Assembly: GCA_964548165.1 (NCBI GenBank)
Contig: CAZJQD010000019.1
Span: 1-64,000, forward strand
DNA length: 64,000 nucleotides
Source: CAZJQD01 sp964548165 [NCBI: uncultured bacterium]
GTDB taxonomy: Bacteria; UBA8481
Reading direction: 5' to 3'
A program made the position numbers and the translations under genes. Shown one piece after another: positions 40,549-49,010 of the stretch (its first letter is position 1; each line of letters begins with the position of its first letter). The notes below the pieces were generated by a model. That model made no database searches and was not told the origin of the DNA. It saw only the letters and a list, made by a program, of their open reading frames with translations.

Positions 40549-41399
40549 GGGGCCGTCGCCAGGGGGCGGATCTTGTTGATGAGCGCCGGGCCGACTCCGG
40601 CGACCCGATCCAGGTCATCGACGGATGCGTAGGGTCGCCCCGCGACGATCTTCTCGACCATGGCGGGCCCGACCCCGGGCAGACTGTCCAGCTGTTCCTT
40701 CGTGGCCGTGTTCAGGTTGATGAGCGTCGATGCGGCCGTGCTCCGCGGGGGCGCGGCCAGGACCGCGGCACCGGACTGGTTGCCCACGCGCACGTGAGGG
40801 GCCATGGACGCGAACTTCGCATCCCCGATGCCGGGCACGTTCCGCAGATCGGCCACGGAGCGATACGGCCGGCCGGCGATGATCTTCTCCGCCATCGAGG
40901 GTCCGACCCCTTCGATCTCCTGGAGCTGTTCGCTCGTGGCGGTGTTCAGATCGATCCCCACACCGGTGGGCGCCGCGGCAGGAGCGGCGGAATCGACGCC
41001 GGAGAGCCTGCAGTACTTGGGCAGAACCGCCAGCAGGCTCGGCCCCATCCTCGGGATCGCGTCCAGGTCCGCGAAGGACTTGAACGGGCCGTTCTGCTCG
41101 CGATACGCGATGACGGCCGCGGCCATCGAGGGGCCGAATCGCGGGATCGTCCTCATCTCCTCGATGGTGGCCGTGTTCAAGTCGACCTTCAGGGTCTCCT
41201 CCAGCTTCGCCCGCTCCTCCTCCGTCAGCATCTCGACCCCGATCGATCGGAGACCGGACGTGTCCCGATCGAGGACCGCGGTCTCGATGCGCGGCGGCCG
41301 ATCGGGCTTCTCGGGGATGAAGGCGAGAATGCCGCCCCCGGCCGCCAGGGTCACGAGCTCGAGGATGAGCACCGTCTTCTGGGTATTGCTCCAGCTCAC
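40545..41399 (-). CDS. Triple helix-hairpin-helix ComEA-like protein
   Basis: 284 residues from GTG, overlapping the comEC stop (GTGA). An N-terminal membrane segment (VLILELVTLAAGGGILAFIP) anchors three HhH modules: VDLNTATIEEMRTIPRFGPS (about 73), IDLNTATSEQLQEIEGVGPS (about 150) and INLNTATKEQLDSLPGVGPA (about 225). Each should bind the DNA backbone through its GxGxx hairpin. Usual ComEA has one module; three suggest a longer DNA grip. It stands in one operon with comEC and a separate hydrolase. Confidence 0.92.
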   Translation of the reverse strand: MSWSNTQKTVLILELVTLAAGGGILAFIPEKPDRPPRIETAVLDRDTSGLRSIGVEMLTEEERAKLEETLKVDLNTATIEEMRTIPRFGPSMAAAVIAYREQNGPFKSFADLDAIPRMGPSLLAVLPKYCRLSGVDSAAPAAAPTGVGIDLNTATSEQLQEIEGVGPSMAEKIIAGRPYRSVADLRNVPGIGDAKFASMAPHVRVGNQSGAAVLAAPPRSTAASTLINLNTATKEQLDSLPGVGPAMVEKIVAGRPYASVDDLDRVAGVGPALINKIRPLATAP

Positions 41400-44300
41400 G
41401 GAATTTCCCTCTGCCGCTGATCCGCGCCCTCGCCGCCGGCCGCGTCCTCGTCGGGAATCCCCGGGGCCTTCAGCGAGCCGATCATCGTCTCCACCGCCAG
41501 CTCGTCCCGCCCGTCCGACGTCATCAGGACGGCGCCGTGTCGATCGGTCCGAGCCACCGTCAGCCCCCACTCTTCCAGCTTCCCGGCGAGCCGGTCCACC
41601 CCGGCAGAGACGTCGCTGGCGAAGAGCTGGCGATGAGACAAAAAGGAATCGCGATAGGACATCTTCTCGGTCCGACCGCCGCCGGCGGCGCGCGGCGGCT
41701 TGAGCGCGCTGGACCAGCCCGTCGACATCACGGCAAGGCGCGGCTCGCGGGCCTCGGGAAGCGTGGTCTTGTAGAAGAGGTCGATGTCGACCCTGGGGGA
41801 GGCGTGCGCGGGCACGACGACCACATTCGACGCCAGCAGATCCTCCGGAAGTCTCAGCAACTCCCGGATCCCGTCCTCGGTGATGTCCGACGGCAGGAGA
41901 AAACTATGCTTGCCATAGCGAACGAGCAGGACGAGCGAGTTGTTGTTGGTGGGCTGCAAGGGATAGTCGGGGCTGGGATGGAGCGCGATCAGCTCGAACT
42001 TCCCGCCCTCCCCTTCCTCCTGCCAGAGCACCATTCCCGCCTTCGCCAGGAAGTGCTCGGGAGGGCCGAAATCGGTCACGATGCTCGTCGGCGAGAGCGG
42101 AAGCAATTCCAGGAATCGCCAGATGCCCCAGGGCTGGTTGAGCCGATCCGTGAGCTCGCCGAGAAGAAAGACGGCGTCCTCGAAATCGGAATTCCGGTCG
42201 TTCTCCGCCGCGTCCGCGCCCACGGCGTGGGCGACCGTCGATTGGAATTGATCCGGGTCGCTCGTGTCCCAGTCCCAGACCGGGACCACGCTGAAGAAGC
42301 GGCGGACCGGAAATATCTTGAAGATGCCGGAGAGCCCGCCGAAATCCTCGGGCGAGGTATTCGTCATGATGACAGCGTCGATGCGGCCGATGCGCTGTTT
42401 CAGGAGATACTGGGCCACCGTGCGCTCGCCGGTGTTCCATCCGGTGCGGTAATCGCTGGGTCCCCCGTCGACGATGATCTGCGCCCCGCTGGGCGTCTGG
42501 ATGTGAATGGCCTGTCCGTAGCGCACGGAAAGAACGTTCACATGGAGCTTGCCGTCGAGGGTGGCCGGCCAGAAACCCCAGACGCAGACTGCCGAGACCA
42601 CGGCAAAGCCGCCGCCGAGCGTGGCCAGGCACTGCATGCGCCGCCGCGCGCCGCCGATGCCCATGATGAGGTCGTAGTAGAGAATCCGCGCCAGCCGGAC
42701 GATCGGTTTATTGGCGACGAATACACCCAGGAGGAAGTAGTAGGCCGCGATCATCCGGGGCGTCATGGTCTGGGTGAAGGGAAACGGCATGACCACGGTC
42801 GAGATGTGAGCCACCCAGAGGAAGAACCAGATGGCGATGTAATTGGCGGCGTTGAGAACGAGCGCCAGGTAGAGCCCGACGTAGGGGATGAGCCCCAGGA
42901 TGCAGGCGAAGATGCCGAGCTGCACGATGATGCCGATGAGCGGGATCGCGACGAAGTTGGCCAGCGGTCCCGCGATCGACATGCGACAGAAGTAGTAGGC
43001 CGAGAGCGGACCCATCATGCCCAGCTGAATGGCGAACTGGGCGGCGATGAACTGCTGGATCCACGTGGGCATCTTCTGCCAGCCGGGCACGAACTTGAGG
43101 ATGCGCTCGACGGGAGGCGTGATGAGCCCCAGCGACAGCACGGCCATGAACGAGAGCGCGAAGGCGGGCTGGATCAGCCACTTGGGGTTCTGCCCGAGAA
43201 TGACGAGGCCTGATACGCCTATCGCGAGGAGCAGGGATGCCCGGAATGAGGCTCCCAGGTAGACATAGGTGAGCACCACGAGCGAGTTCATGATGCCGGC
43301 GCGCGTCGAAGACGGGGCGGCGCCGGTGATGAGCACGAAGATCATCAGCCCCAGGACGATGAAGGGAGCAAAGACCTTGGGGGGCAGCTTGAGGATCGAG
43401 AAGAGGCCCCAGAGTGCTCCGGCGATGATCGTCACGTGGAGGCCCGAGACCGCCAGCACGTGGCTGGTTCCGGACCAGCGGAATTGATCGAGGATGTATT
43501 GCCGGAGATCGGGGGTCTCCGCGATCGCATCGGGATCGTCCGGATCGGCGCCCGCGGGCAGTTCCGGCGCCTCTTCGAACATCGTCCGCACGCCGTCGAG
43601 GCCGCGGCGGGATCCCAGCGTGACGCCGGCCAGGAACGCCGATTCCGGGAAGGGAACCGTCGCCTTGATGACGCCGAGCATCTGCTGCTTGAGGTTGAGC
43701 GAGAGTTCCGTCAGGAAGGCTCCCTCTTCCGTGTCGTCGATGATCTTGAGCGGAGGATTGTTGTTGTTCCAGAAGGGGATCGAGGCCTGGGCGTAGACAT
43801 CCTTGTCCGTGTTGAAGGTCTCGGCATCGAACAAGCCGGGGTTGTCCGCGCTCCTGAACGTCTGGAACTGCGCCTCGACCTCGATGATGTACCCGTACGC
43901 CGCGAGATCGGTCAGCGTAGTGAAGGCCTCCTCCCATTCCCGATCGAACGTGCGGAATTTCTGGGAGGGTCTCAGGAAGACCATGACGTTCCCGCCGCTC
44001 ACCGAGAAGATCTTGCCGGTCCCCGGATCCGGCTCGACCTCGTAGGGCTCGATGATCAGCGCCAGTACGCCCGGCTTGCCCAGGGCCGGCCGATACTCGG
44101 GCTCGGCCACGATCTTGCCGACGATGCGCGTCGTCTGCTTGATGTCGGCGTCCGGGAACTCCTCGAGGATGGCGCGGATGTGATTACTCTCCGCCTCGGG
44201 ATCGAAAGGCGGAATGTAGGCGCGCTCGATAAAGCGGCCGGTTCCCAGGGTGACCGCGCAGAGCGCTATGCCGGAGTAGACCATCCAGTTGCGGATACGT

Positions 44301-44464
44301 CCCATGCCCTGGTCCTGGGCGATGCCCAGGCCCCAGCCCACCAGGCCCAGCAGAACGGCGGCGATGTAGAGGGGCCAGACCCACTCGTACGGTGGATCGA
44401 ATGCCGTTCCCAGCGCCACGCCTCCGACGAAGGCGTAGCAGAAGAGTTGCAGGCGCTGGCGCAT
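41396..44464 (-). CDS. comEC: ComEC/Rec2-family DNA uptake channel with a degenerate hydrolase domain
   Basis: 1022 residues, longer than usual (about 750-800). The N-terminal region has three membrane segments and an OB-like extracytoplasmic domain. The competence domain follows, with HVLAVSGLHVTIIAGAL near 330 and about nine helices to residue 610. The C-terminal MBL domain keeps the fold (VNVLSVRYGQAIHIQTPSG, IIVDGG) but the metal site is gone: MTNTSPEDFGG replaces THxxxDHxGG, FLLPSD replaces the GD turn and VVPAHAS replaces PHHGS. It should carry single-stranded DNA across the inner membrane. It overlaps the genes on both sides. The C-terminal 100 residues are extra. Confidence 0.93.
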   Translation of the reverse strand: MRQRLQLFCYAFVGGVALGTAFDPPYEWVWPLYIAAVLLGLVGWGLGIAQDQGMGRIRNWMVYSGIALCAVTLGTGRFIERAYIPPFDPEAESNHIRAILEEFPDADIKQTTRIVGKIVAEPEYRPALGKPGVLALIIEPYEVEPDPGTGKIFSVSGGNVMVFLRPSQKFRTFDREWEEAFTTLTDLAAYGYIIEVEAQFQTFRSADNPGLFDAETFNTDKDVYAQASIPFWNNNNPPLKIIDDTEEGAFLTELSLNLKQQMLGVIKATVPFPESAFLAGVTLGSRRGLDGVRTMFEEAPELPAGADPDDPDAIAETPDLRQYILDQFRWSGTSHVLAVSGLHVTIIAGALWGLFSILKLPPKVFAPFIVLGLMIFVLITGAAPSSTRAGIMNSLVVLTYVYLGASFRASLLLAIGVSGLVILGQNPKWLIQPAFALSFMAVLSLGLITPPVERILKFVPGWQKMPTWIQQFIAAQFAIQLGMMGPLSAYYFCRMSIAGPLANFVAIPLIGIIVQLGIFACILGLIPYVGLYLALVLNAANYIAIWFFLWVAHISTVVMPFPFTQTMTPRMIAAYYFLLGVFVANKPIVRLARILYYDLIMGIGGARRRMQCLATLGGGFAVVSAVCVWGFWPATLDGKLHVNVLSVRYGQAIHIQTPSGAQIIVDGGPSDYRTGWNTGERTVAQYLLKQRIGRIDAVIMTNTSPEDFGGLSGIFKIFPVRRFFSVVPVWDWDTSDPDQFQSTVAHAVGADAAENDRNSDFEDAVFLLGELTDRLNQPWGIWRFLELLPLSPTSIVTDFGPPEHFLAKAGMVLWQEEGEGGKFELIALHPSPDYPLQPTNNNSLVLLVRYGKHSFLLPSDITEDGIRELLRLPEDLLASNVVVVPAHASPRVDIDLFYKTTLPEAREPRLAVMSTGWSSALKPPRAAGGGRTEKMSYRDSFLSHRQLFASDVSAGVDRLAGKLEEWGLTVARTDRHGAVLMTSDGRDELAVETMIGSLKAPGIPDEDAAGGEGADQRQREIP

Positions 44465-44655
44465 CAGAACATCTCGCCGAGGTCCTTACGCGGAGGCACG
44501 TAGGGATAGAAACCGGCCTCCTTGTTGGACTCCAGGGCGGCTTCGGGCGTATAGGCCTCACCGGTCACGAGGAAATATCCCCCCATCACGAGGAGTCCTA
44601 TTCCAAAGGATATCCCGATGATCCAGGCGAGAATTTTGGCGGCGTCGTCTCTCAT
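44464..44655 (-). CDS. Small single-span membrane protein of the comEC operon
   Basis: 63 residues. One hydrophobic segment (ILAWIIGISFGIGLLVMGGY, about 8-27) and a polar tail (EAALESNKEAGFYPYVPPRK). Its stop overlaps the comEC start (TGATG) and it follows ndk by 18 nt, so it is co-expressed. No family is recognised. A helper of the channel is possible, by position only. Confidence 0.7.
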   Translation of the reverse strand: MRDDAAKILAWIIGISFGIGLLVMGGYFLVTGEAYTPEAALESNKEAGFYPYVPPRKDLGEMF

Positions 44656-44673
44656 TCGAGGACTTAGCCGATC

Positions 44674-45102
44674 TTACGCCTCGCGGGAGTGGATGGCAAC
44701 TGCCGGGAAAAAGTAGGGAATTTCCTGGGCCACGGACTCCGGCGAATCCGACCCGTGGCAACTGTTCCGCTCCTTGGACTCGGCATACTCCTTGCGGATC
44801 GTGCCCGGCGCGGCCTGGGCCGGATCCGTCGCGCCCATGATCTCGCGGGCCCGGGCGATGGCGTCTTCACCTTCGAGCACGCAGGGCACGCAGGGCGCCG
44901 AGGTCATGTAGGTGCAGAGCGAGTCGAAGAAGGGGCGGCCCTTGTGCACGGCATAGAATCCCTCCGCCTGGCCGCGCGTGAGGCGCACCATGCGGCTCGC
45001 GAGAATGCGTAGTCCCCCGTCCTCGAACTTCGTGAGGACCTTTCCGACGAGGTTGCGGAGGACGGCATCGGGCTTGACGATGATCAGCGTGCGTTCGATC
45101 AT
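44674..45102 (-). CDS. ndk: Nucleoside-diphosphate kinase
   Basis: 142 residues, family length. [20 protein letters not shown] is the N-terminus; the phosphorylated His is in [13 protein letters not shown] near residue 122. It balances nucleoside triphosphates. AAGGAG lies before the ATG at 45102; a longer frame is open upstream. It appears to lead the comEC operon. The loop [20 protein letters not shown] contains two extra cysteines. Confidence 0.96.
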   Translation of the reverse strand: MIERTLIIVKPDAVLRNLVGKVLTKFEDGGLRILASRMVRLTRGQAEGFYAVHKGRPFFDSLCTYMTSAPCVPCVLEGEDAIARAREIMGATDPAQAAPGTIRKEYAESKERNSCHGSDSPESVAQEIPYFFPAVAIHSREA

Positions 45103-45167
45103 GATGAAAGGGGCTCCTTGCAGGTTGAATGATCCCGGTTCGAGGTTCCTCGAAACAGCGGGGAGGG

Positions 45168-45195
45168 ATGATAGCGAGCCGGCGGGCGGGAACAA
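45168..45195 (-). promoter_or_regulatory. Candidate promoter of the ndk-comEC operon
   Basis: On the minus strand TTGTTC (45190-45195), 16 bp, TATCAT (45168-45173, 5 of 6). Leader about 60 nt. A consensus TTGACA on the + strand at 45237-45242 may serve the divergent TerC gene but its -10 is weak. Confidence 0.45.
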
Positions 45196-45273
45196 GCGAT
45201 TTCGTCATCCTCTCGCATGCGGCGCTCCCGGCATCCTTGACAATTCGCCATTCCGCCTCACGATCACGGCCCC

Positions 45274-46215
45274 GTGGACGCGCTTGCCCAGACTCCCCTC
45301 TCCCTCTGGATCGGCTTCACCGCGCTCTTTCTCGTGCTCATCGCGATCGACCTCGGGATCGGCCAGCGCCGCGCCCATGCGCCGTCGCTGAAGGAAGCCG
45401 GGGCGTGGTCGGCGGCCTGGATCCTGGCCGCGCTCCTCTTCAATTACGGCATCTACGTGGTCGAAGGACCCGCCAAGGCCCTGGAGTTCCTGACGGGCTA
45501 CCTCATCGAGAAATCCCTCTCCGTCGACAACCTCTTCGTCTTCATCATGCTCTTCACGTTCTTCGGGGTCGAGAGGGATGTCCAGCCGAGGCTCCTGAAG
45601 TGGGGCATCGTCGGCGCCGTGGTGCTCCGAGCCATCTTCGTCGCCGTCGGCGCCGCGCTCCTGCACGAGTTCCACTGGATGATCTACGTCTTCGGCCTCT
45701 TCCTCGTCTTCACCGGGTTCAAGATGATGGCGCACGACGAGGAAGAGCAGGTTCACCCCGAGCGGAATCCGCTCGTTCGGCTGACCTGCAGGCTCCTGCC
45801 GGTCCATTCGTCCTTCGATGGACCGCACTTCTTCACGCGCGTGAACGGAAAATTGATGGCCACACCGCTCCTGGTGGCTCTGGTGGCCGTCGAGAGCACG
45901 GACGTCATCTTCGCCCTGGACTCGATCCCGGCCATCTTCGGGATCACGAGCGATCCGTTCATCGTCTATACCTCCAACATCTTTGCCATCATGGGCCTGC
46001 GCGCGCTCTACTTTCTCCTGGCCGGCGTCATGGGCATGTTCCGGTTCCTCAAGACCGGCGTGGCGCTCGTGCTCATCTTCGTCGGAGTCAAGATGACGAT
46101 CGAGGGTTGGTTTCCCATCGGCATCGGCTGGTCGCTGGGCGTGGTGGTCGCAATCCTGGGCCTCTCCGTCGCGGCCTCGGCCCTGATCCCGGCCAAGACC
46201 TCGCCCCCATCCTAG
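45274..46215 (+). CDS. TerC/Alx-family integral membrane protein
   Basis: 313 residues from GTG. About nine membrane segments; SLWIGFTALFLVLIAIDLGI, EKSLSVDNLFVFIMLFTFFG, and ESTDVIFALDSIPAIFGIT are family hallmarks with the conserved Asp residues of the ion path. Members have been linked to manganese export and to exoenzyme loading. The central HDEEEQVHPERNP loop is cytoplasmic. No yybP-ykoY riboswitch is seen upstream. No Shine-Dalgarno; the start may be near-leaderless. Confidence 0.92.
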   Translation: MDALAQTPLSLWIGFTALFLVLIAIDLGIGQRRAHAPSLKEAGAWSAAWILAALLFNYGIYVVEGPAKALEFLTGYLIEKSLSVDNLFVFIMLFTFFGVERDVQPRLLKWGIVGAVVLRAIFVAVGAALLHEFHWMIYVFGLFLVFTGFKMMAHDEEEQVHPERNPLVRLTCRLLPVHSSFDGPHFFTRVNGKLMATPLLVALVAVESTDVIFALDSIPAIFGITSDPFIVYTSNIFAIMGLRALYFLLAGVMGMFRFLKTGVALVLIFVGVKMTIEGWFPIGIGWSLGVVVAILGLSVAASALIPAKTSPPS

Positions 46216-46370
46216 CGACACCCTCCTCCAGGTTCAGTTTTCCTGAAGGCCCGTCAGGCGCCGACCGCGCGCGGCCAGGGGTCGCGCAAACCTATTCAAA
46301 ACCCTCCATTCGCGGGCGTTAGCCACCTTTCCCCTTCAGACGCGGGGGCCTCAGGCCGATAGAGTTCCCG

Positions 46371-48983
46371 ATGGCCAGAGACAACGCAGCCCGCGAGTTC
46401 GAGACCGAACGCGTGGTTCCTATCGAAAAGAGAAAGAAGAGCAGGGATACGGGCAACGAGGGTGGCGGTTCCCGGTTCCTGACCACGGACGAACGACGTG
46501 AGGCCCTTGGCTTCGTCCTCGTGGCCGCGGCCGTCATTCTCTTCCTTTCGCTCGTCCTGAATTCCTCCGAACTCCGGGGCGTCGCCTCCTCCGAGACACC
46601 GGCGGCGGCGGGGCGATTCGGGCGCTGGATTGCGACGCAGGTCGGCATCATGTTCGGGTTCGGCGGCCTGGTGATCCCGCTCTCCCTGGGCGCCTGGGGC
46701 CTGGCCATCTTCCAGAACCGCCCGCAGAAGGCCATCTTCGCCAAGGGGCTGGCGCTCGCCGTGGGCCTCGTTGCCGTCTGCGCCGGGCTCGGACTCGTCT
46801 GGGAACGCGGGTACCTCGGCGGCGCCCTCGGTGACCGCCTCGCGGCCGACCTCTTCCAGACCTTCGGCTTCGTCTCCTACATTGTCGTCTTCTTCACGCT
46901 CGCCGTTTCGCTCGTCATCGGCACACCGCTCTCCTTCAGCGCCCTCGGAGCACTGATTGCCGCCGGCGCCGTGAAGGCCTGGACGTTCGGGGTCGCGCTC
47001 GAGCAGAAGCTGGCCGCGCGCCTGAGGGCCAGCCGCGGGGCTCAGCCGGCGGAAGCCGCGGCACCGGCACCAGCGGCCCGCGCCGCCAGGCCCGCCGCCG
47101 TTGCACCCGTTCCTGCCGGCATCGACCCGGAAACCGGCGAGCTCCAGCAGGGACGCGAGTACTACGACAACGCGGAGACTCGGGTCGTCTCCACGCCACT
47201 ACTCACGCTGATCGGCGGAAAGAACAAGAAGAAGAAGGACGAGGAAGCTGCGGAGAAGCCGGCCACGGTCGGCGACGCGCCGGCCCAGGCCCCGACGGGC
47301 AAAGCGTCAGAGAAGCCAGCGGCTGCGCCCGTATCGCCGGCTATCCCTTCACCGTCCGGCACCTCGCCGGAAGAACTCGGCTCAGACCCCGCCGTCTCGA
47401 CGAAGGACTTCGGCGCGATCGAGAAGACGGCGCCGACCAAGCCTGTCCAGCCGTCCGTAAAGTACACGCCGCTCGACCAGTACACGTTGCCCCCGATCAG
47501 CGTCCTGGCCAATCCGATCCCGTCGACGGAGACGGTCACGGAGGAAGACCTGAAAAGGAAGGCCCAGAGCCTGCAGGACACCCTGGCCGACCACGGCATC
47601 AACTGCAAGATCGGCGACATCGTCCCGGGCCCGACGGTGACGCGGTTCGAGGTCGTGCCCGCTCCCGGTGTGAAGGTCTCTTCGATCCAGTCCCGGGCCG
47701 ATGACATCTCGCTGGCGATGGCCGCTCCCTCCATCCGCATCGAGGCGCCGATCCCGGGCAAGTCCGCGGTCGGCATCGAGATCCCGAATCGCAAGGGACA
47801 CATGGTGACCCTGAAGGAAGTGATCGCCTCGGACGAATTCCGCAAGCTCCGCGAGACCTCGCCGCTGACCGTGGCCCTGGGCCAGGACATTGCCGGACAG
47901 CCCGTCGTCGTCGATCTCCGCAAGATGCCCCACCTTCTCATCGCGGGTTCGACCGGATCCGGCAAGTCCGTCTGCCTCAACTCGATCATCAATTCGATCC
48001 TCCTCTCGGCCAAGCCCACCGAGGTGCGACTCATGATGGTGGACCCGAAGGTCGTGGAGTTGAAGAGCTACGACGATGTGCCGCACCTCCTCTCCCCCGT
48101 CGTGACGGATGCCCGCAAGGCCCCGCGCGTCCTGCAGTGGCTGGTCGAGGAGATGGAGCGTCGCTACCAGTACCTGGCGCGTGCCGGCGTTCGCGACATC
48201 GAGGGCTTCAACAACATCGCGATCGATCCCGTCCCGGTCTCCGACACCCCCGACGACTTCCTCGACTTCGAGGACGAGCTCCCGTCCGCGGCCGACCTCC
48301 CGGAGAAGATGCCGTTCATCCTCGCCATCATCGATGAGTTCGGCGACCTGATGGTCATCGCGAAGAAGGAGTGCGAGGACTACATCATGCGGATCGTGCA
48401 GATGGCGCGCGCCGTCGGCATTCACCTCATCATCGCCACCCAGCGCCCGTCGGTGAACGTCATCACGGGCGTCATCAAGGCCAACATGCCTTCGCGTCTC
48501 TCGTTCCAGGTCTCCTCGAAGGTCGACTCCATGACCATCCTCGACACGATGGGCGCGGAGCGCCTGCTCGGGCGAGGCGACATGCTCTTCAAGCCCGGGG
48601 ACAAGCCCAAGCCCATGCGCCTGCAGGGCGTCTTCATCGGCACACCCGAGATCAACGACGTCATCAAGCATTATGCCCAGCAAGGCCCGGCGAAGCGCGA
48701 GGTCGTGCTGACCGTCGACGAGGGCGCGGCGATGAACAACGCCCTCGCGGGCGAGGACGATCCCCTGCTCGAGCAGGCCATGCGCATCGCCCTGGCGGAC
48801 GGCATGGCCAGCGTCTCGCGCCTGCAGAGAAAGCTCCAGGTCGGCCATCCCCGCGCCTCGCGACTCGTCGACATCATGGAAGCCAAGGGGCTCGTGACGC
48901 CCCCGGACGGTTCCAAGCCCCGCAAGCTCCTCTTCGACGCCTCCTACTTCGGAAACGGCGACGGCGGTGCGGCGGAGGGCTGA
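46371..48983 (+). CDS. ftsK: DNA translocase FtsK/SpoIIIE
   Basis: 870 residues. Four membrane segments (about 40-215), an Ala/Pro-rich linker to about 380, then the RecA-like motor: Walker A IAGSTGSGKSVCLNSII near 524, Walker B FILAIIDEFGDLM and ATQRPSVNVITGVIKANMPS near 690. The C-terminal winged-helix gamma domain (MASVSRLQRKLQVGHPRASR) reads KOPS-like sequences. It pumps chromosome dimers at the septum. TAGAGT ends 5 nt before the ATG and no Shine-Dalgarno is seen. Confidence 0.97.
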   Translation: MARDNAAREFETERVVPIEKRKKSRDTGNEGGGSRFLTTDERREALGFVLVAAAVILFLSLVLNSSELRGVASSETPAAAGRFGRWIATQVGIMFGFGGLVIPLSLGAWGLAIFQNRPQKAIFAKGLALAVGLVAVCAGLGLVWERGYLGGALGDRLAADLFQTFGFVSYIVVFFTLAVSLVIGTPLSFSALGALIAAGAVKAWTFGVALEQKLAARLRASRGAQPAEAAAPAPAARAARPAAVAPVPAGIDPETGELQQGREYYDNAETRVVSTPLLTLIGGKNKKKKDEEAAEKPATVGDAPAQAPTGKASEKPAAAPVSPAIPSPSGTSPEELGSDPAVSTKDFGAIEKTAPTKPVQPSVKYTPLDQYTLPPISVLANPIPSTETVTEEDLKRKAQSLQDTLADHGINCKIGDIVPGPTVTRFEVVPAPGVKVSSIQSRADDISLAMAAPSIRIEAPIPGKSAVGIEIPNRKGHMVTLKEVIASDEFRKLRETSPLTVALGQDIAGQPVVVDLRKMPHLLIAGSTGSGKSVCLNSIINSILLSAKPTEVRLMMVDPKVVELKSYDDVPHLLSPVVTDARKAPRVLQWLVEEMERRYQYLARAGVRDIEGFNNIAIDPVPVSDTPDDFLDFEDELPSAADLPEKMPFILAIIDEFGDLMVIAKKECEDYIMRIVQMARAVGIHLIIATQRPSVNVITGVIKANMPSRLSFQVSSKVDSMTILDTMGAERLLGRGDMLFKPGDKPKPMRLQGVFIGTPEINDVIKHYAQQGPAKREVVLTVDEGAAMNNALAGEDDPLLEQAMRIALADGMASVSRLQRKLQVGHPRASRLVDIMEAKGLVTPPDGSKPRKLLFDASYFGNGDGGAAEG

Positions 48984-49010
48984 GGGATCGCGTAGAGTCC
49001 CAGTCATCGC

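Noticed and set aside
45237-45264. TTGACA ahead of the TerC gene as a full promoter
   Set aside because: The -35 is perfect but the -10 region (CACGAT) matches only 3 of 6 bases, so it was not listed as a feature.
46355-46362. GCCGATAG just before ftsK as a sigma-28 promoter
   Set aside because: No -35 partner and the start would fall on the ATG; better read as part of a possible TANNNT leaderless signal.
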